41,192 nucleotides of DNA from Actinomycetota bacterium (GTDB taxonomy: Bacteria > Actinomycetota > Humimicrobiia > Humimicrobiales > Humimicrobiaceae). The DNA is taken from assembly GCA_012837825.1 (NCBI GenBank), contig DUQM01000001.1, positions 1 through 41,192 on the forward strand. The letters are read 5' to 3'. Both the position numbers and the translations under genes were made by a program. The notes beneath the pieces were generated by a model, which was given only the letters and a program-made list of their open reading frames with translations, did no database searches and was not told the DNA's origin. Positions 1 to 7,654 of the stretch are shown piece after piece (the stretch's first letter is position 1; every line of letters starts with the position of its first letter).

Positions 1-106
1 AGTAAAGCTTATCACACCTGTAGCAATGGAAGAAGGACTAAGGTTTGCTATCAGGGAAGGCGGAAGAACAATAGGTGCCGGCAGTATTTCCAAGATAATT
101 GAGTAA
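1..106 (+). CDS. tuf: Elongation factor Tu, 3' end only (first tuf copy)
   Basis: Partial gene cut by the window edge; the reading frame starts at base 2 and ends at the TAA at 104-106. The 34 visible residues are the end of EF-Tu domain 3 ([20 protein letters not shown], then [14 protein letters not shown]). They are identical in protein and DNA to the end of the complete tuf gene at 15165-16370. EF-Tu carries aminoacyl-tRNA to the ribosome as a GTP complex. This copy lies upstream of rpmG, tRNA-Trp, secE and nusG, the usual place of a second tuf. Confidence 0.95.
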   Translation, partial: VKLITPVAMEEGLRFAIREGGRTIGAGSISKIIE

Positions 107-122
107 TATGTGGGAATGAAGA

Positions 123-162
123 GGAAATATTTATTGACATAAATATTCCAAGATGTTAGCTT
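123..162 (+). promoter_or_regulatory. Probable promoter inside an inverted repeat, upstream of rpmG
   Basis: A perfect -35 hexamer TTGACA lies at 134-139. With a 17-base spacer the -10 would be TAGCTT at 157-162, which is a poor match, so the promoter call is tentative. The -35 sits in the centre of an inverted repeat, AATATTTAT (126-134) and ATAAATATT (139-147), with a four-base loop TGAC. Past a bulged A the repeat extends by two G-C pairs (123-124 with 148-149). The position, just after tuf and before rpmG, would suit transcription of rpmG, tRNA-Trp, secE and nusG. Confidence 0.5.
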
Positions 163-207
163 ATTGATTTGCGTTTTTTCAAATAAAGGTGAAATTTGGA
201 GTAAGAA

Positions 208-357
208 GTGAGAGTAAACGTAATATTGGCGTGCAATGACTGTAAAAGAAGAAACTATACTTCGGTTAAAAATAAAAAGAATGATCCTGACAGGATAGAA
301 ATAAAAAAATATTGCAAGTGGTGTAGAAAGCATACGGTTCATAAGGAGACCCGTTAG
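208..357 (+). CDS. rpmG: 50S ribosomal protein L33, zinc-binding form
   Basis: Small gene of 49 residues starting at GTG, with GGAG at 198-201 six bases before the start. The product reads [20 protein letters not shown] onward and ends HKETR, which is L33 of the large subunit. Two CxxC pairs (C9/C12 and C36/C39) mark the zinc-ribbon form. Its TAG stop at 355-357 overlaps the first two bases of the mature tRNA-Trp at 356, so the two must share a transcript unless the tRNA has a promoter inside rpmG. The family assignment is certain from the conserved N terminus and cysteine spacing. Confidence 0.96.
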   Translation: MRVNVILACNDCKRRNYTSVKNKKNDPDRIEIKKYCKWCRKHTVHKETR

Positions 358-432
358 GGCTGTAGCTCCAATCGGTAGAGCACCGGTCTCCAAAACCGGG
401 TGTTGGGGGTTCGAATCCCTCCAGCCCTGCCA
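356..432 (+). tRNA. trnW: tRNA-Trp (anticodon CCA)
   Basis: The full cloverleaf can be drawn. The acceptor AGGGCTG (356-362) pairs with CAGCCCT (422-428). The D stem is GCTC/GAGC. The anticodon stem is CCGGT/ACCGG with loop CTCCAAA, giving anticodon CCA at 390-392. The T arm is GGGGG TTCGAAT CCCTC. The discriminator is G429 and CCA is encoded at 430-432. The length is 77 bases. The A1-U72 pair and the overall sequence resemble E. coli tRNA-Trp. The 5' end overlaps the rpmG stop codon. No terminator is seen before secE, so it is probably cut from a longer mRNA. Confidence 0.97.
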
Positions 433-483
433 GAATTGTTTTGTTATTTCTCGTTATTTTAAAAGGAAAGAATAGGAAAAGAA

Positions 484-798
484 TTGGCTAAGCAAAAAGT
501 TCCGACGAAATTCAAGCAAAAGGCCATGATGGAGCGGATGATGCAGGAAAGAAAAGCGCCTCCGACTCCTGTAAAGAAAAAGATTAACTGGAAAAAGTTT
601 ATAAAGGCAATCCCCGGAAGGATTGCAAAATTTTTCAGAGATGTGGTCCATGAATTAAAGAAAGTAACATGGTCAACAAAAAAAGATCTTTTCAGATATA
701 CGGTTATTGTTCTTATAACCATTGCATTTTTTGCAATAATCCTGGGGTTTTTTGATTTTATCTGGTTGAGACTTATAGAATTTATGGCTCTTGCATGA
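484..798 (+). CDS. secE: Preprotein translocase subunit SecE
   Basis: SecE is the small clamp subunit of the SecYEG channel in the inner membrane. The product has 104 residues and starts at TTG (484), with AGGA at 474-477 as the ribosome site. Residues 1-50 are basic and probably cytosolic. The conserved amphipathic segment VVHELKKVTWSTKKDL spans about 54-69, followed by one membrane helix at about 72-94. The order secE-nusG-rplK-rplA is near universal in bacteria. Its partner gene secY lies about 25 kb downstream in the same block. Confidence 0.95.
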   Translation: MAKQKVPTKFKQKAMMERMMQERKAPPTPVKKKINWKKFIKAIPGRIAKFFRDVVHELKKVTWSTKKDLFRYTVIVLITIAFFAIILGFFDFIWLRLIEFMALA

Positions 799-843
799 AA
801 TCTGAAAAAGAGTTAAGAAATTAGACTTGAGGGTGTTTTTTAA

Positions 844-1368
844 ATGAGATCCAGATGGTATGTTATTCATTCATATGCAGGTTACGAGAATAAAGTGAAA
901 TTAAACCTTGAACATCGTAAGGAATCAATGAATATGAGTGATAAAATTTTTGATATTTATATTCCTACTGAAGAAGTAATGGAAATACATTCAGGGAAAA
1001 AACATGTTTCTTTGAAGAAAGTTTTCCCCGGATATCTGCTTGTCAAGATGCTTCTTGATGACGATTCATGGTATGTGGTAAGAAATACCCCGGGAGTTAC
1101 CGGTTTTGTCGGGAGTGAAGACAGGCCCCAGCCGTTGTCTGAAGACGAAGTAAATAAGATAATGAAGAAAGTTGTTTCTGACAAACCCAAGCCGAAAACC
1201 GACTTTGAAATCGGCATGCCTATCAAGGTAATAAACGGGCCGTTTGCTAATTTTGACGGAACCATAAGTGAGATAAATATAGACCAGGGCAAGATCAGAG
1301 TTCTTGTTTCAATATTTGGGCGCCAGACACCGGTAGAACTGAATTTTGATCAGGTTTCTAAAATTTAA
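844..1368 (+). CDS. nusG: Transcription elongation/antitermination factor NusG
   Basis: NusG binds RNA polymerase through its NGN domain and links it to Rho or ribosomal S10 through its KOW domain. The 174 residues show the NGN fold start [17 protein letters not shown], then FPGYLLV (61-67) and [12 protein letters not shown] (79-90), and a KOW motif at about 122-150 ([15 protein letters not shown]). There is no extra insertion or N-terminal extension. The ribosome site lies within GAGGG at 829-833. This region has a near-complement in the rpoB leader, reported as a finding. Confidence 0.97.
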   Translation: MRSRWYVIHSYAGYENKVKLNLEHRKESMNMSDKIFDIYIPTEEVMEIHSGKKHVSLKKVFPGYLLVKMLLDDDSWYVVRNTPGVTGFVGSEDRPQPLSEDEVNKIMKKVVSDKPKPKTDFEIGMPIKVINGPFANFDGTISEINIDQGKIRVLVSIFGRQTPVELNFDQVSKI

Positions 1369-1399
1369 CTTAATAATTTAATTTTTAAAAGAGGAAAAA

Positions 1400-1822
1400 A
1401 TGGCAAAAAAGATAGCAGCATTAATAAAATTACAGGTTACAGCCGGTCAGGCAAACCCTGCTCCCCCTATCGGTCCTGCATTGGGGCAGCACGGGATTAA
1501 TATAATGGAATTCTGCAAGCAGTTCAATGAACAGACTGCAAACCAGACCGGAACTATTCTTCCTGTAGTAATAACTGTATATGCTGACAGGAGCTTCAGT
1601 TTTATAACAAAAACTCCTCCTGCTGCAGTTCTGATTAAAAAAGCTGTTGGCATAGATAAGGGCTCAAAGGAGCCCAACAGGTCAAAAGTTGCAGAGATAA
1701 CAAAATCACAGATTGAGGAAATTGCAAAACTTAAATTGAAAGATTTAAATGCAAGAAAAGTAGAATCTGCGGTTAAAATAATCGAGGGTACTGCAAAAAG
1801 CATGGGAGTCAAAGTAGTTTAA
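1400..1822 (+). CDS. rplK: 50S ribosomal protein L11
   Basis: L11 forms the GTPase-associated centre of the large subunit with 23S rRNA and the L10-L12 stalk. The product has 140 residues, the normal length. The N-terminal domain contains the proline-rich [20 protein letters not shown] segment, the thiostrepton-binding face in studied homologues. The C-terminal rRNA-binding domain ends with [15 protein letters not shown]. It starts at ATG 1400, with GAGG a few bases upstream, and rplA follows. Confidence 0.97.
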   Translation: MAKKIAALIKLQVTAGQANPAPPIGPALGQHGINIMEFCKQFNEQTANQTGTILPVVITVYADRSFSFITKTPPAAVLIKKAVGIDKGSKEPNRSKVAEITKSQIEEIAKLKLKDLNARKVESAVKIIEGTAKSMGVKVV

Positions 1823-1861
1823 TTTTTAAGAAAGAGTTTTTATTTAAAAGGACGGATTGTT

Positions 1862-2575
1862 GTGAAGAGAGGAAAAAAATATATTGAAAAAGCTTCAGGA
1901 AGAGACAGAGTTACTCTGAATACTCCGCTGACAGCTATAAAATGGGCAAAGGAAAACAGTTATACAAAATTTGACGAATCCATAGACCTGTCAATTAATC
2001 TTGGAGTTGATCCCAAGAAAGCCGACCAGATAGTAAGAGGAACGATAGTTCTTCCCAATGGAACAGGCAAAGTGGCAAAAATACTTGTTTTTGCCCAGGG
2101 TGAAAAAGCTATGGAAGCCAAAGATACAGGCGCTGACTATGTTGGCGGAGAAGAGCTTGTTGAAAAGGTCGCGGGAGGATGGCTGGATTTTGATATATGC
2201 ATAGCTACTCCCGATATGATGAAAAGTGTAGGCAGGCTTGGAAAAGTACTTGGACCAAGAAAACTGATGCCTAATCCGAAATCAGGAACTGTTACAATGG
2301 ATATAGCAAAAGCAGTAAGCGATATCAAAAAAGGAAGACTTGAATTCAGGACAGATAAATACGGAGTTGTCCACAGCACAATAGGAAGAGTCAGTTTTGA
2401 TTTAAAAGCGCTTGCAGAAAATTATTCCGCACTTATGGATGCAATAATAAAAGCAAAGCCATCAGCTGCAAAAGGAAAGTATGTAAAAGCAGTTTATGTT
2501 TCTACGACTATGGGTCCGAGCATGAAGATAGATGTTACCAAATCAATTGAATCAGAAATGTCTGAGGTAGCATAA
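1862..2575 (+). CDS. rplA: 50S ribosomal protein L1
   Basis: L1 builds the mobile L1 stalk near the E site and in many bacteria represses its own operon. The product has 237 residues from a GTG start at 1862, with GGA in AAAGGACGG upstream. Family marks are IRGT-like [13 protein letters not shown], the central [29 protein letters not shown], and the terminal [16 protein letters not shown]. It completes the rplK-rplA pair. The next gene, rplJ, is separated by a structured leader. Confidence 0.97.
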   Translation: MKRGKKYIEKASGRDRVTLNTPLTAIKWAKENSYTKFDESIDLSINLGVDPKKADQIVRGTIVLPNGTGKVAKILVFAQGEKAMEAKDTGADYVGGEELVEKVAGGWLDFDICIATPDMMKSVGRLGKVLGPRKLMPNPKSGTVTMDIAKAVSDIKKGRLEFRTDKYGVVHSTIGRVSFDLKALAENYSALMDAIIKAKPSAAKGKYVKAVYVSTTMGPSMKIDVTKSIESEMSEVA

Positions 2576-2634
2576 AAAACTATCATTAGTTTATTTGTAA
2601 TCTGTATTAATAAAATAATAAAAAATAATAGCAA

Positions 2635-2704
2635 ATAGACCAAAGACAGCAGGTGCCAAAGAATATTTTGGCTTAATAGCCTGCCCAGGTTGATTGTAAA
2701 GTTT
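2635..2704 (+). ncRNA. Ribosomal protein L10 leader (autoregulatory mRNA element)
   Basis: The spacer before rplJ contains the recognisable L10-leader core: GACCAAAGACAGCAGGTG at about 2638-2655, a small hairpin CCAAAGAATATTTTGG at 2656-2671, and the closing strand GCCTGCCCAGGTTG. AGCAGGT and GCCTGCC can pair to close the kink-turn-like structure. In known cases the L10-L12 complex binds this leader and shuts down rplJ-rplL expression. A terminator-like hairpin follows at once, which suggests regulation by transcription attenuation. Confidence 0.9.
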
Positions 2705-2733
2705 AAAATCGACCTGCTTTGGGTCGATTTTTT
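2705..2733 (+). terminator. Attenuator hairpin in the L10 leader
   Basis: AAAATCGACC (2705-2714) pairs perfectly with GGTCGATTTT (2722-2731) around a seven-base loop TGCTTTG. The 3' arm ends in a run of T. This is a typical intrinsic terminator between the L10-binding core and rplJ, so it probably stops transcription when L10-L12 is in excess. Some read-through must occur for rplJ-rplL to be made. Confidence 0.8.
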
Positions 2734-2800
2734 GTTATTTATAAGTTTTTAAAAAAATATTGGAAAAAATATATTAAGTTTGAATAAGGTGGTGGTTTAG

Positions 2801-3331
2801 TTGATAAAAAAAGAAAAGGAATTAAAAGTCGACATATTGAAGAAGGATTTCAGCGAAAATGCAGGTCTGATTTTTGCGGATCACAGCAATATGAAATCTG
2901 AACAGTCAACGATAATAAGAGAAAAACTTGACAATATCGATGCAACTTTAAGAATTGTCAAGAATACGCTTGCGACCCTGGCAGCAAATGAATGTTTTAA
3001 AGATATTGATCTTACTGAAATTTTTAAAGGCCATACAAGCATTGTTATCAGCCATAAGGATATCATTTCTACAGCCAAAGTATTAAAAGATATAGCCAGG
3101 GAATATGATATCTTGAAAATTAAGGCAGGAATAATCGATGGCAGACTGATCAACTCACAGGATGTTGAAACGCTTGCAGGTCTTCCTTCAAGAGAAGTTC
3201 TGCTTACAAAGGTTGCTTCGGGTCTGTTAAGTCCTATTTATGCATTGGTAAGTCTGCTTAACAATTTGCCGCAGAAACTGGTAATGACGCTGGCTGCTAT
3301 TCAAAAAAATAAAGAATCCCAGATTAATTAA
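2801..3331 (+). CDS. rplJ: 50S ribosomal protein L10
   Basis: L10 anchors the L7/L12 dimers to the ribosome stalk. The product has 176 residues from a TTG start at 2801. The strong ribosome site AAGGTGGT at 2786-2793 lies seven bases upstream and fixes the start. Conserved features are the N-terminal rRNA-binding part (LIFADHSNMKSEQSTIIREK and VKNTLATLA) and the C-terminal L12-binding helix (SGLLSPIYALVSLLNNLPQKLVMTL). It is probably controlled by the leader and attenuator just upstream. rplL follows after 42 bases. Confidence 0.96.
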   Translation: MIKKEKELKVDILKKDFSENAGLIFADHSNMKSEQSTIIREKLDNIDATLRIVKNTLATLAANECFKDIDLTEIFKGHTSIVISHKDIISTAKVLKDIAREYDILKIKAGIIDGRLINSQDVETLAGLPSREVLLTKVASGLLSPIYALVSLLNNLPQKLVMTLAAIQKNKESQIN

Positions 3332-3373
3332 CAATTAAACAAATTTAAGGTTTGGAAAAAGAAAGGATAAAAA

Positions 3374-3766
3374 ATGGCTAAAGAATTAAAGATGGAAGAA
3401 ATACTGGAAGCGATTGAAAAAATGACAGTGCTTCAGCTTTCCGAGTTAGTAAAAGCATTAGAAGAAAAATTCGGAGTAAGCGCTCAGGCAATGGTTGCTG
3501 CTGCTCCTGCCGGAGGAGCTGCTCCTGCTGCTGCAGCTGCTGCTGAAGAAGAACAAACGGAATTTGATGTTATCTTAAAAGCTGCAGGCGAAAAGAAAAT
3601 ACAGGTTATCAAAGTTGTAAGAGCCATAACAGGGCTCGGTCTTAAAGAAGCTAAAGATCTTGTGGACGGCGCACCAAACGCTGTCAAAGAAAAAATTTCC
3701 AAAGAAGAAGCAGATAAAATCAAAACAGAACTTGAAGAAAACGGTGCTACAGTAGAAGTTAAATAA
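3374..3766 (+). CDS. rplL: 50S ribosomal protein L7/L12
   Basis: The multi-copy stalk protein that recruits the translation GTPases. The 130 residues divide into an N-terminal dimerisation domain (1-38), an Ala/Pro/Gly-rich hinge (about 39-57) and the C-terminal factor-binding domain (about 62-130, with [19 protein letters not shown]). The start at ATG 3374 has AAAGGA upstream. The gene is followed by a 274-base spacer before rpoB. Confidence 0.97.
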   Translation: MAKELKMEEILEAIEKMTVLQLSELVKALEEKFGVSAQAMVAAAPAGGAAPAAAAAAEEEQTEFDVILKAAGEKKIQVIKVVRAITGLGLKEAKDLVDGAPNAVKEKISKEEADKIKTELEENGATVEVK

Positions 3767-3844
3767 TCCGTTTTAAATGTCTGTATCTGCTATATTAAAT
3801 TTATTGCAGATATTGATTCCGAGTTGATTTTATTAGAGATATAC

Positions 3845-3914
3845 GTCAATAGATAAACTATCTGAAAAAAATAGTTAGTTTATCTATTGACATTATCCAA
3901 TTATTTGATAAATT
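3845..3914 (+). promoter_or_regulatory. Long perfect inverted repeat with -35-like box in the rplL-rpoB spacer
   Basis: GTCAATAGATAAACTA (3845-3860) is the exact reverse complement of TAGTTTATCTATTGAC (3876-3891): 16-base arms with a 15-base loop. The downstream arm runs into TTGACA at 3887-3892. With a 16-base spacer, TAAATT at 3909-3914 could act as a -10, which is a modest match. The element may be a promoter with an operator, an mRNA hairpin that divides the stalk genes from rpoB, or a processing site. The rest of the 3767-4040 spacer is AT-rich and holds no gene. Confidence 0.5.
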
Positions 3915-4040
3915 AACTATTTGCAACTTTTTTGGGTTTAAAAAAACACCCTCTTAAAGTGAGCTTTTTATCCTTTTAACAGTAATCAATTTTTTGATTG
4001 TGAATTTTTTTGCAATTTTTTAAAAAGGGGAGAAATATTA

Positions 4041-7000
4041 ATGCAAAAAACTAAGAAAATCCAAAGATATGAATTTGGTAATATTCCTGAAATCATTGAA
4101 ATGCCCCACCTTCTTGACATACAGAGAAAATCTTTTGACTGGTTTTTAAAGGAAGGCGTATGGGAAGCGCTTAAGGATATTTCACCCATTGAAGATTTCA
4201 CAGGAAACATGTCCCTTGAATTTAAAGATTTTTCATGGGGTGAAGTGAATGCTCCTATTGATGTGTGCAAGATGGAGAATATGGACTTTTCAGCTCCTCT
4301 GAGAGTAAAAGCCAGGTTTACCAATAAGGAAACCGGTGAATACAGTGAACAGGAAGATGTTTTTCTCGGAGATTTCCCGCTTATGACGGATACGGGAACA
4401 TTTATTATAAATGGCACTGAGAGAGTAGTTGTTTCACAGCTTGTCAGGTCACCCGGTGCTTATTATGACAGTGATATTGACAAGAAAAAAGAAAAAGTAA
4501 TTTATCTTTCCAAGCTGATTCCGACAAGAGGTTCATGGATTGAGATAGAAACAGACAAAAAAGACATTGCTTATGTCAGAATCGACAGGAAAAGAAAATT
4601 TTTACTTACCATATTTCTCAAATCAGTCGGATTCGGGAACAATGAGGAACTTCTAAAGCTGTTCAGCCCGTTTGACAAAGTCGGCTGTATTAAAAACACT
4701 CTTGAAAAAGACATAACAGAGACAGAAGAAGGCGCTCTTATTGAATTTTACAAGAAATTAAAACCGGGCGAACCTTCTACAAAAGAAAGCGCAAAGACTC
4801 TGATATCGCAGCTCTTCTTTAATTCCAAGAGATATGACCTCGGCAAAGTCGGTAGATATAAAATAAATAAAAAGCTTGAACTGGACCAGCCGCTTGAAGC
4901 TGAAATTGAAGAACAGCTCAGTTTAATAGACCAGAAAATGGGTATTGATGCCAATGATCCGTTTATTCTTCACAGCAAGGATATTTTTATGTTTGTAAAA
5001 TATATATTGCAGCTCATGGATGGGATAGGAGAGCTTGATGACATTGATCATTTTGGAAACAGAAGAATAAGAAATATCGGAGAACTTATACAGAACCAGG
5101 TAAGGATAGGGCTTGCCAGAATGGAAAGAGTAGTTAAGGAAAGAATGACTACTCAGGATGCTGAAACAATCACACCAAAATCACTCATTAATATAAGACC
5201 GCTTATTGCCGCCTTAAAAGAATTTTATGGCAGCGGCCAGCTTTCACAATTCCTGGATCAGACAAATCCGCTTGCCGAGATAACACATAAAAGAAGACTT
5301 AGCGCCCTGGGGCCCGGCGGTCTTTCAAGGGAAAGAGCAGGTTTTGAGGTAAGAGATGTACATTCTTCACATTATGGAAGAATGTGCCCGATTGAAACCC
5401 CTGAAGGTCCGAACATCGGACTTATAGGTTCGCTTGCCACATATGCAAGGCTAAATGAATTCGGGTTTATTGAAACTGCTTATAGAAAAGTAATTAAAAG
5501 AAAAGTAACTGATGAAGTTGAATATCTTACTGCAGATGATGAAGAAAAATATACAATAGCACAGGCTACTGCTCAGATAGATGAAAAAGGGTATTTTTCT
5601 GAAGAAAAGGTACTTGCAAGACTGGGAGGAGAAGTAATTGCTGCGGATCCTAACAGTATCGATTATATGGATGTTTCCCCCAAACAGCTATTCAGCGCAG
5701 CTGCTTCCCTTATTCCGTTTCTTGAGCATGACGATGCCAACCGTGCTTTAATGGGTTCCAACATGCAGAGGCAGGCTGTGCCTCTTATTTATCCTGAACC
5801 TCCTCTTGTAGGGACAGGAATGGAAAAGAAGGTAGCGCATGACAGCGGACAGATAGTTACGGCAAAAAATGCCGGGAAGGTCATTTATGTTTCAGCAAAT
5901 AAAATAATTATTGAATATAAGGCAGAATCAAAAGGCAAGACTATTGCACGGGATGAATATAATTTGTATAAATTCCGAAGATCGAATCAGGGAACCTGCA
6001 TCAATCAGAGACCCGCTGTGTTTGAAGGGCAGGAAGTAAAAAAAGGAGAAGTTATTGCCGACGGACCTTCGACCAATTCGGGAGAGCTTGCTCTTGGCAG
6101 AGATCTTCTGGTTGCTTTCATGCCCTGGGAAGGCTATAACTATGAAGATGCAATAGTGCTTTCTGAAAGACTTGTAAAAGATGATGTGTTATCTTCAATA
6201 CACATATCAAAACACGAGATTGAGGCAAGAACAACAAAACTTGGTCCGGAAGAAATAACCAGAGACATTCCTAATGTAGGCGACGAGCTTCTTAAGAATC
6301 TTGATGAAAGAGGAATAATCAGACTCGGTGCCGAAGTAAAACCCGGAGACATACTTGTAGGAAAGATAACCCCGAAAGGTGAAACTGAACTTACTGCGGA
6401 AGAAAAACTTTTAAGAGCTATTTTTGGTGAGAAAGCCAGAGAAGTCCGTGACAGTTCTTTAAAAGTGCCTCATGGCGAAAGCGGAAAAGTAATAGATGTT
6501 CAGATATCTTCAAAGGAGACAGGAAATGATCTCCCGCCCGGGGTAAATGAACTGGTCAGAGTATTTATAGCAAAGAAAAGAAAAATATCTGTAGGAGACA
6601 AACTTGCCGGAAGACATGGCAACAAAGGCGTAATCTCCGTAATTCTTCCTGAAGAAGACATGCCTTATACAGAAGACGGCACCCCGGTCGATATAATACT
6701 GAATCCGCTGGGCGTTCCTTCCAGAATGAATGTCGGACAGATTCTTGAAACTCATCTCGGGTGGGCTGCCCATGAAGGGTGGGAAGAAAAAAATAATCCG
6801 GCCATGAAAGAGATCAGACAGGAAAACGGACGGATATTTACAGCCACACCTATTTTTGATGGCGCAGAAGAAGACAATATCAGAGAAATATTAAAAAAAG
6901 CGGGATTGCCGGAAACAGGCAAAGTGCCTCTTTATGATGGAAAAAGCGGCGAAAAAATAGCTTCCGACATTACCATAGGATATATATACATTCTGAAACT

Positions 7001-7568
7001 GCTGCATCTTGTTGATGACAAGATACATGCAAGATCCACAGGACCTTATTCGCTGGTTACCCAGCAGCCTCTTGGAGGGAAAGCCCAGTTTGGAGGCCAG
7101 AGATTCGGCGAAATGGAAGTATGGGCTCTTGAAGCATACGGTGCAGCTCATATTCTTCAGGAAATGCTGACTATCAAATCAGACGATGTTTTTGGAAGAG
7201 TAAAAACATATGAATCAATAGTTAAGGGCGAGAATATAGAAAAACCGGGCATTCCTGAATCATTCAAGGTTCTTGTAAAAGAAATGCAAAGTCTCTCCCT
7301 GGATGTCGAAGTCCTTTCGGAAGAAGGCAAAGAAGTAGAGATAATAGGCCACGAGGATGAAATCATGAAAACCGTAAAAGAACTGGGAATAGACCTGCAG
7401 CATGATGAGAGCCTGAATTTCTTTGCTGAACCGGATTTAAAACATGGCCGGAATAACGATTTCGATGATTTCGGTGATGATTTTAATGAAGAAAGTGATG
7501 AAGAGTCGGATATAAGTGAGGAATCCAATACAGAGAAAGAACCTGAACCGGATGAAAGCCCGGCATAA
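4041..7568 (+). CDS. rpoB: DNA-directed RNA polymerase subunit beta
   Basis: One of the two large subunits forming the catalytic cleft. The 1175 residues match a compact beta without the large proteobacterial insertions. The rifampicin-pocket region lies at about residues 397-429 ([20 protein letters not shown], then LSALGPGGL). The common resistance positions carry sensitive-type residues (D in LDQ, H in THKRR, S in RLSAL). The C-terminal clamp part [20 protein letters not shown] is conserved. After the last conserved block the protein ends in a strongly acidic tail of about 35 residues ([16 protein letters not shown] and on). GGGGAG precedes ATG 4041. Confidence 0.98.
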   Translation: MQKTKKIQRYEFGNIPEIIEMPHLLDIQRKSFDWFLKEGVWEALKDISPIEDFTGNMSLEFKDFSWGEVNAPIDVCKMENMDFSAPLRVKARFTNKETGEYSEQEDVFLGDFPLMTDTGTFIINGTERVVVSQLVRSPGAYYDSDIDKKKEKVIYLSKLIPTRGSWIEIETDKKDIAYVRIDRKRKFLLTIFLKSVGFGNNEELLKLFSPFDKVGCIKNTLEKDITETEEGALIEFYKKLKPGEPSTKESAKTLISQLFFNSKRYDLGKVGRYKINKKLELDQPLEAEIEEQLSLIDQKMGIDANDPFILHSKDIFMFVKYILQLMDGIGELDDIDHFGNRRIRNIGELIQNQVRIGLARMERVVKERMTTQDAETITPKSLINIRPLIAALKEFYGSGQLSQFLDQTNPLAEITHKRRLSALGPGGLSRERAGFEVRDVHSSHYGRMCPIETPEGPNIGLIGSLATYARLNEFGFIETAYRKVIKRKVTDEVEYLTADDEEKYTIAQATAQIDEKGYFSEEKVLARLGGEVIAADPNSIDYMDVSPKQLFSAAASLIPFLEHDDANRALMGSNMQRQAVPLIYPEPPLVGTGMEKKVAHDSGQIVTAKNAGKVIYVSANKIIIEYKAESKGKTIARDEYNLYKFRRSNQGTCINQRPAVFEGQEVKKGEVIADGPSTNSGELALGRDLLVAFMPWEGYNYEDAIVLSERLVKDDVLSSIHISKHEIEARTTKLGPEEITRDIPNVGDELLKNLDERGIIRLGAEVKPGDILVGKITPKGETELTAEEKLLRAIFGEKAREVRDSSLKVPHGESGKVIDVQISSKETGNDLPPGVNELVRVFIAKKRKISVGDKLAGRHGNKGVISVILPEEDMPYTEDGTPVDIILNPLGVPSRMNVGQILETHLGWAAHEGWEEKNNPAMKEIRQENGRIFTATPIFDGAEEDNIREILKKAGLPETGKVPLYDGKSGEKIASDITIGYIYILKLLHLVDDKIHARSTGPYSLVTQQPLGGKAQFGGQRFGEMEVWALEAYGAAHILQEMLTIKSDDVFGRVKTYESIVKGENIEKPGIPESFKVLVKEMQSLSLDVEVLSEEGKEVEIIGHEDEIMKTVKELGIDLQHDESLNFFAEPDLKHGRNNDFDDFGDDFNEESDEESDISEESNTEKEPEPDESPA

Positions 7569-7654
7569 TAAGATTGAAGACATATAATACTTTATTAATT
7601 ATGTTAATTTTTAATTTTGAAATTTTAGTTCACTCGAATAGGGGGAATTTATAA

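Noticed and set aside
1-117. 117-base direct repeat as a mobile element or IS end
   Set aside because: It is fully explained by two tuf copies; no transposase, terminal inverted repeats or target duplication.
3986-4417. 143-residue open frame on the - strand over the rpoB start
   Set aside because: It lies opposite conserved rpoB, has low-complexity residues and no family signature; a shadow of the real gene.
7583-7588. TATAAT in the rpoB-rpoC spacer as an rpoC promoter
   Set aside because: A perfect -10 hexamer but no -35 at any acceptable spacing; AT-rich spacers give this by chance.
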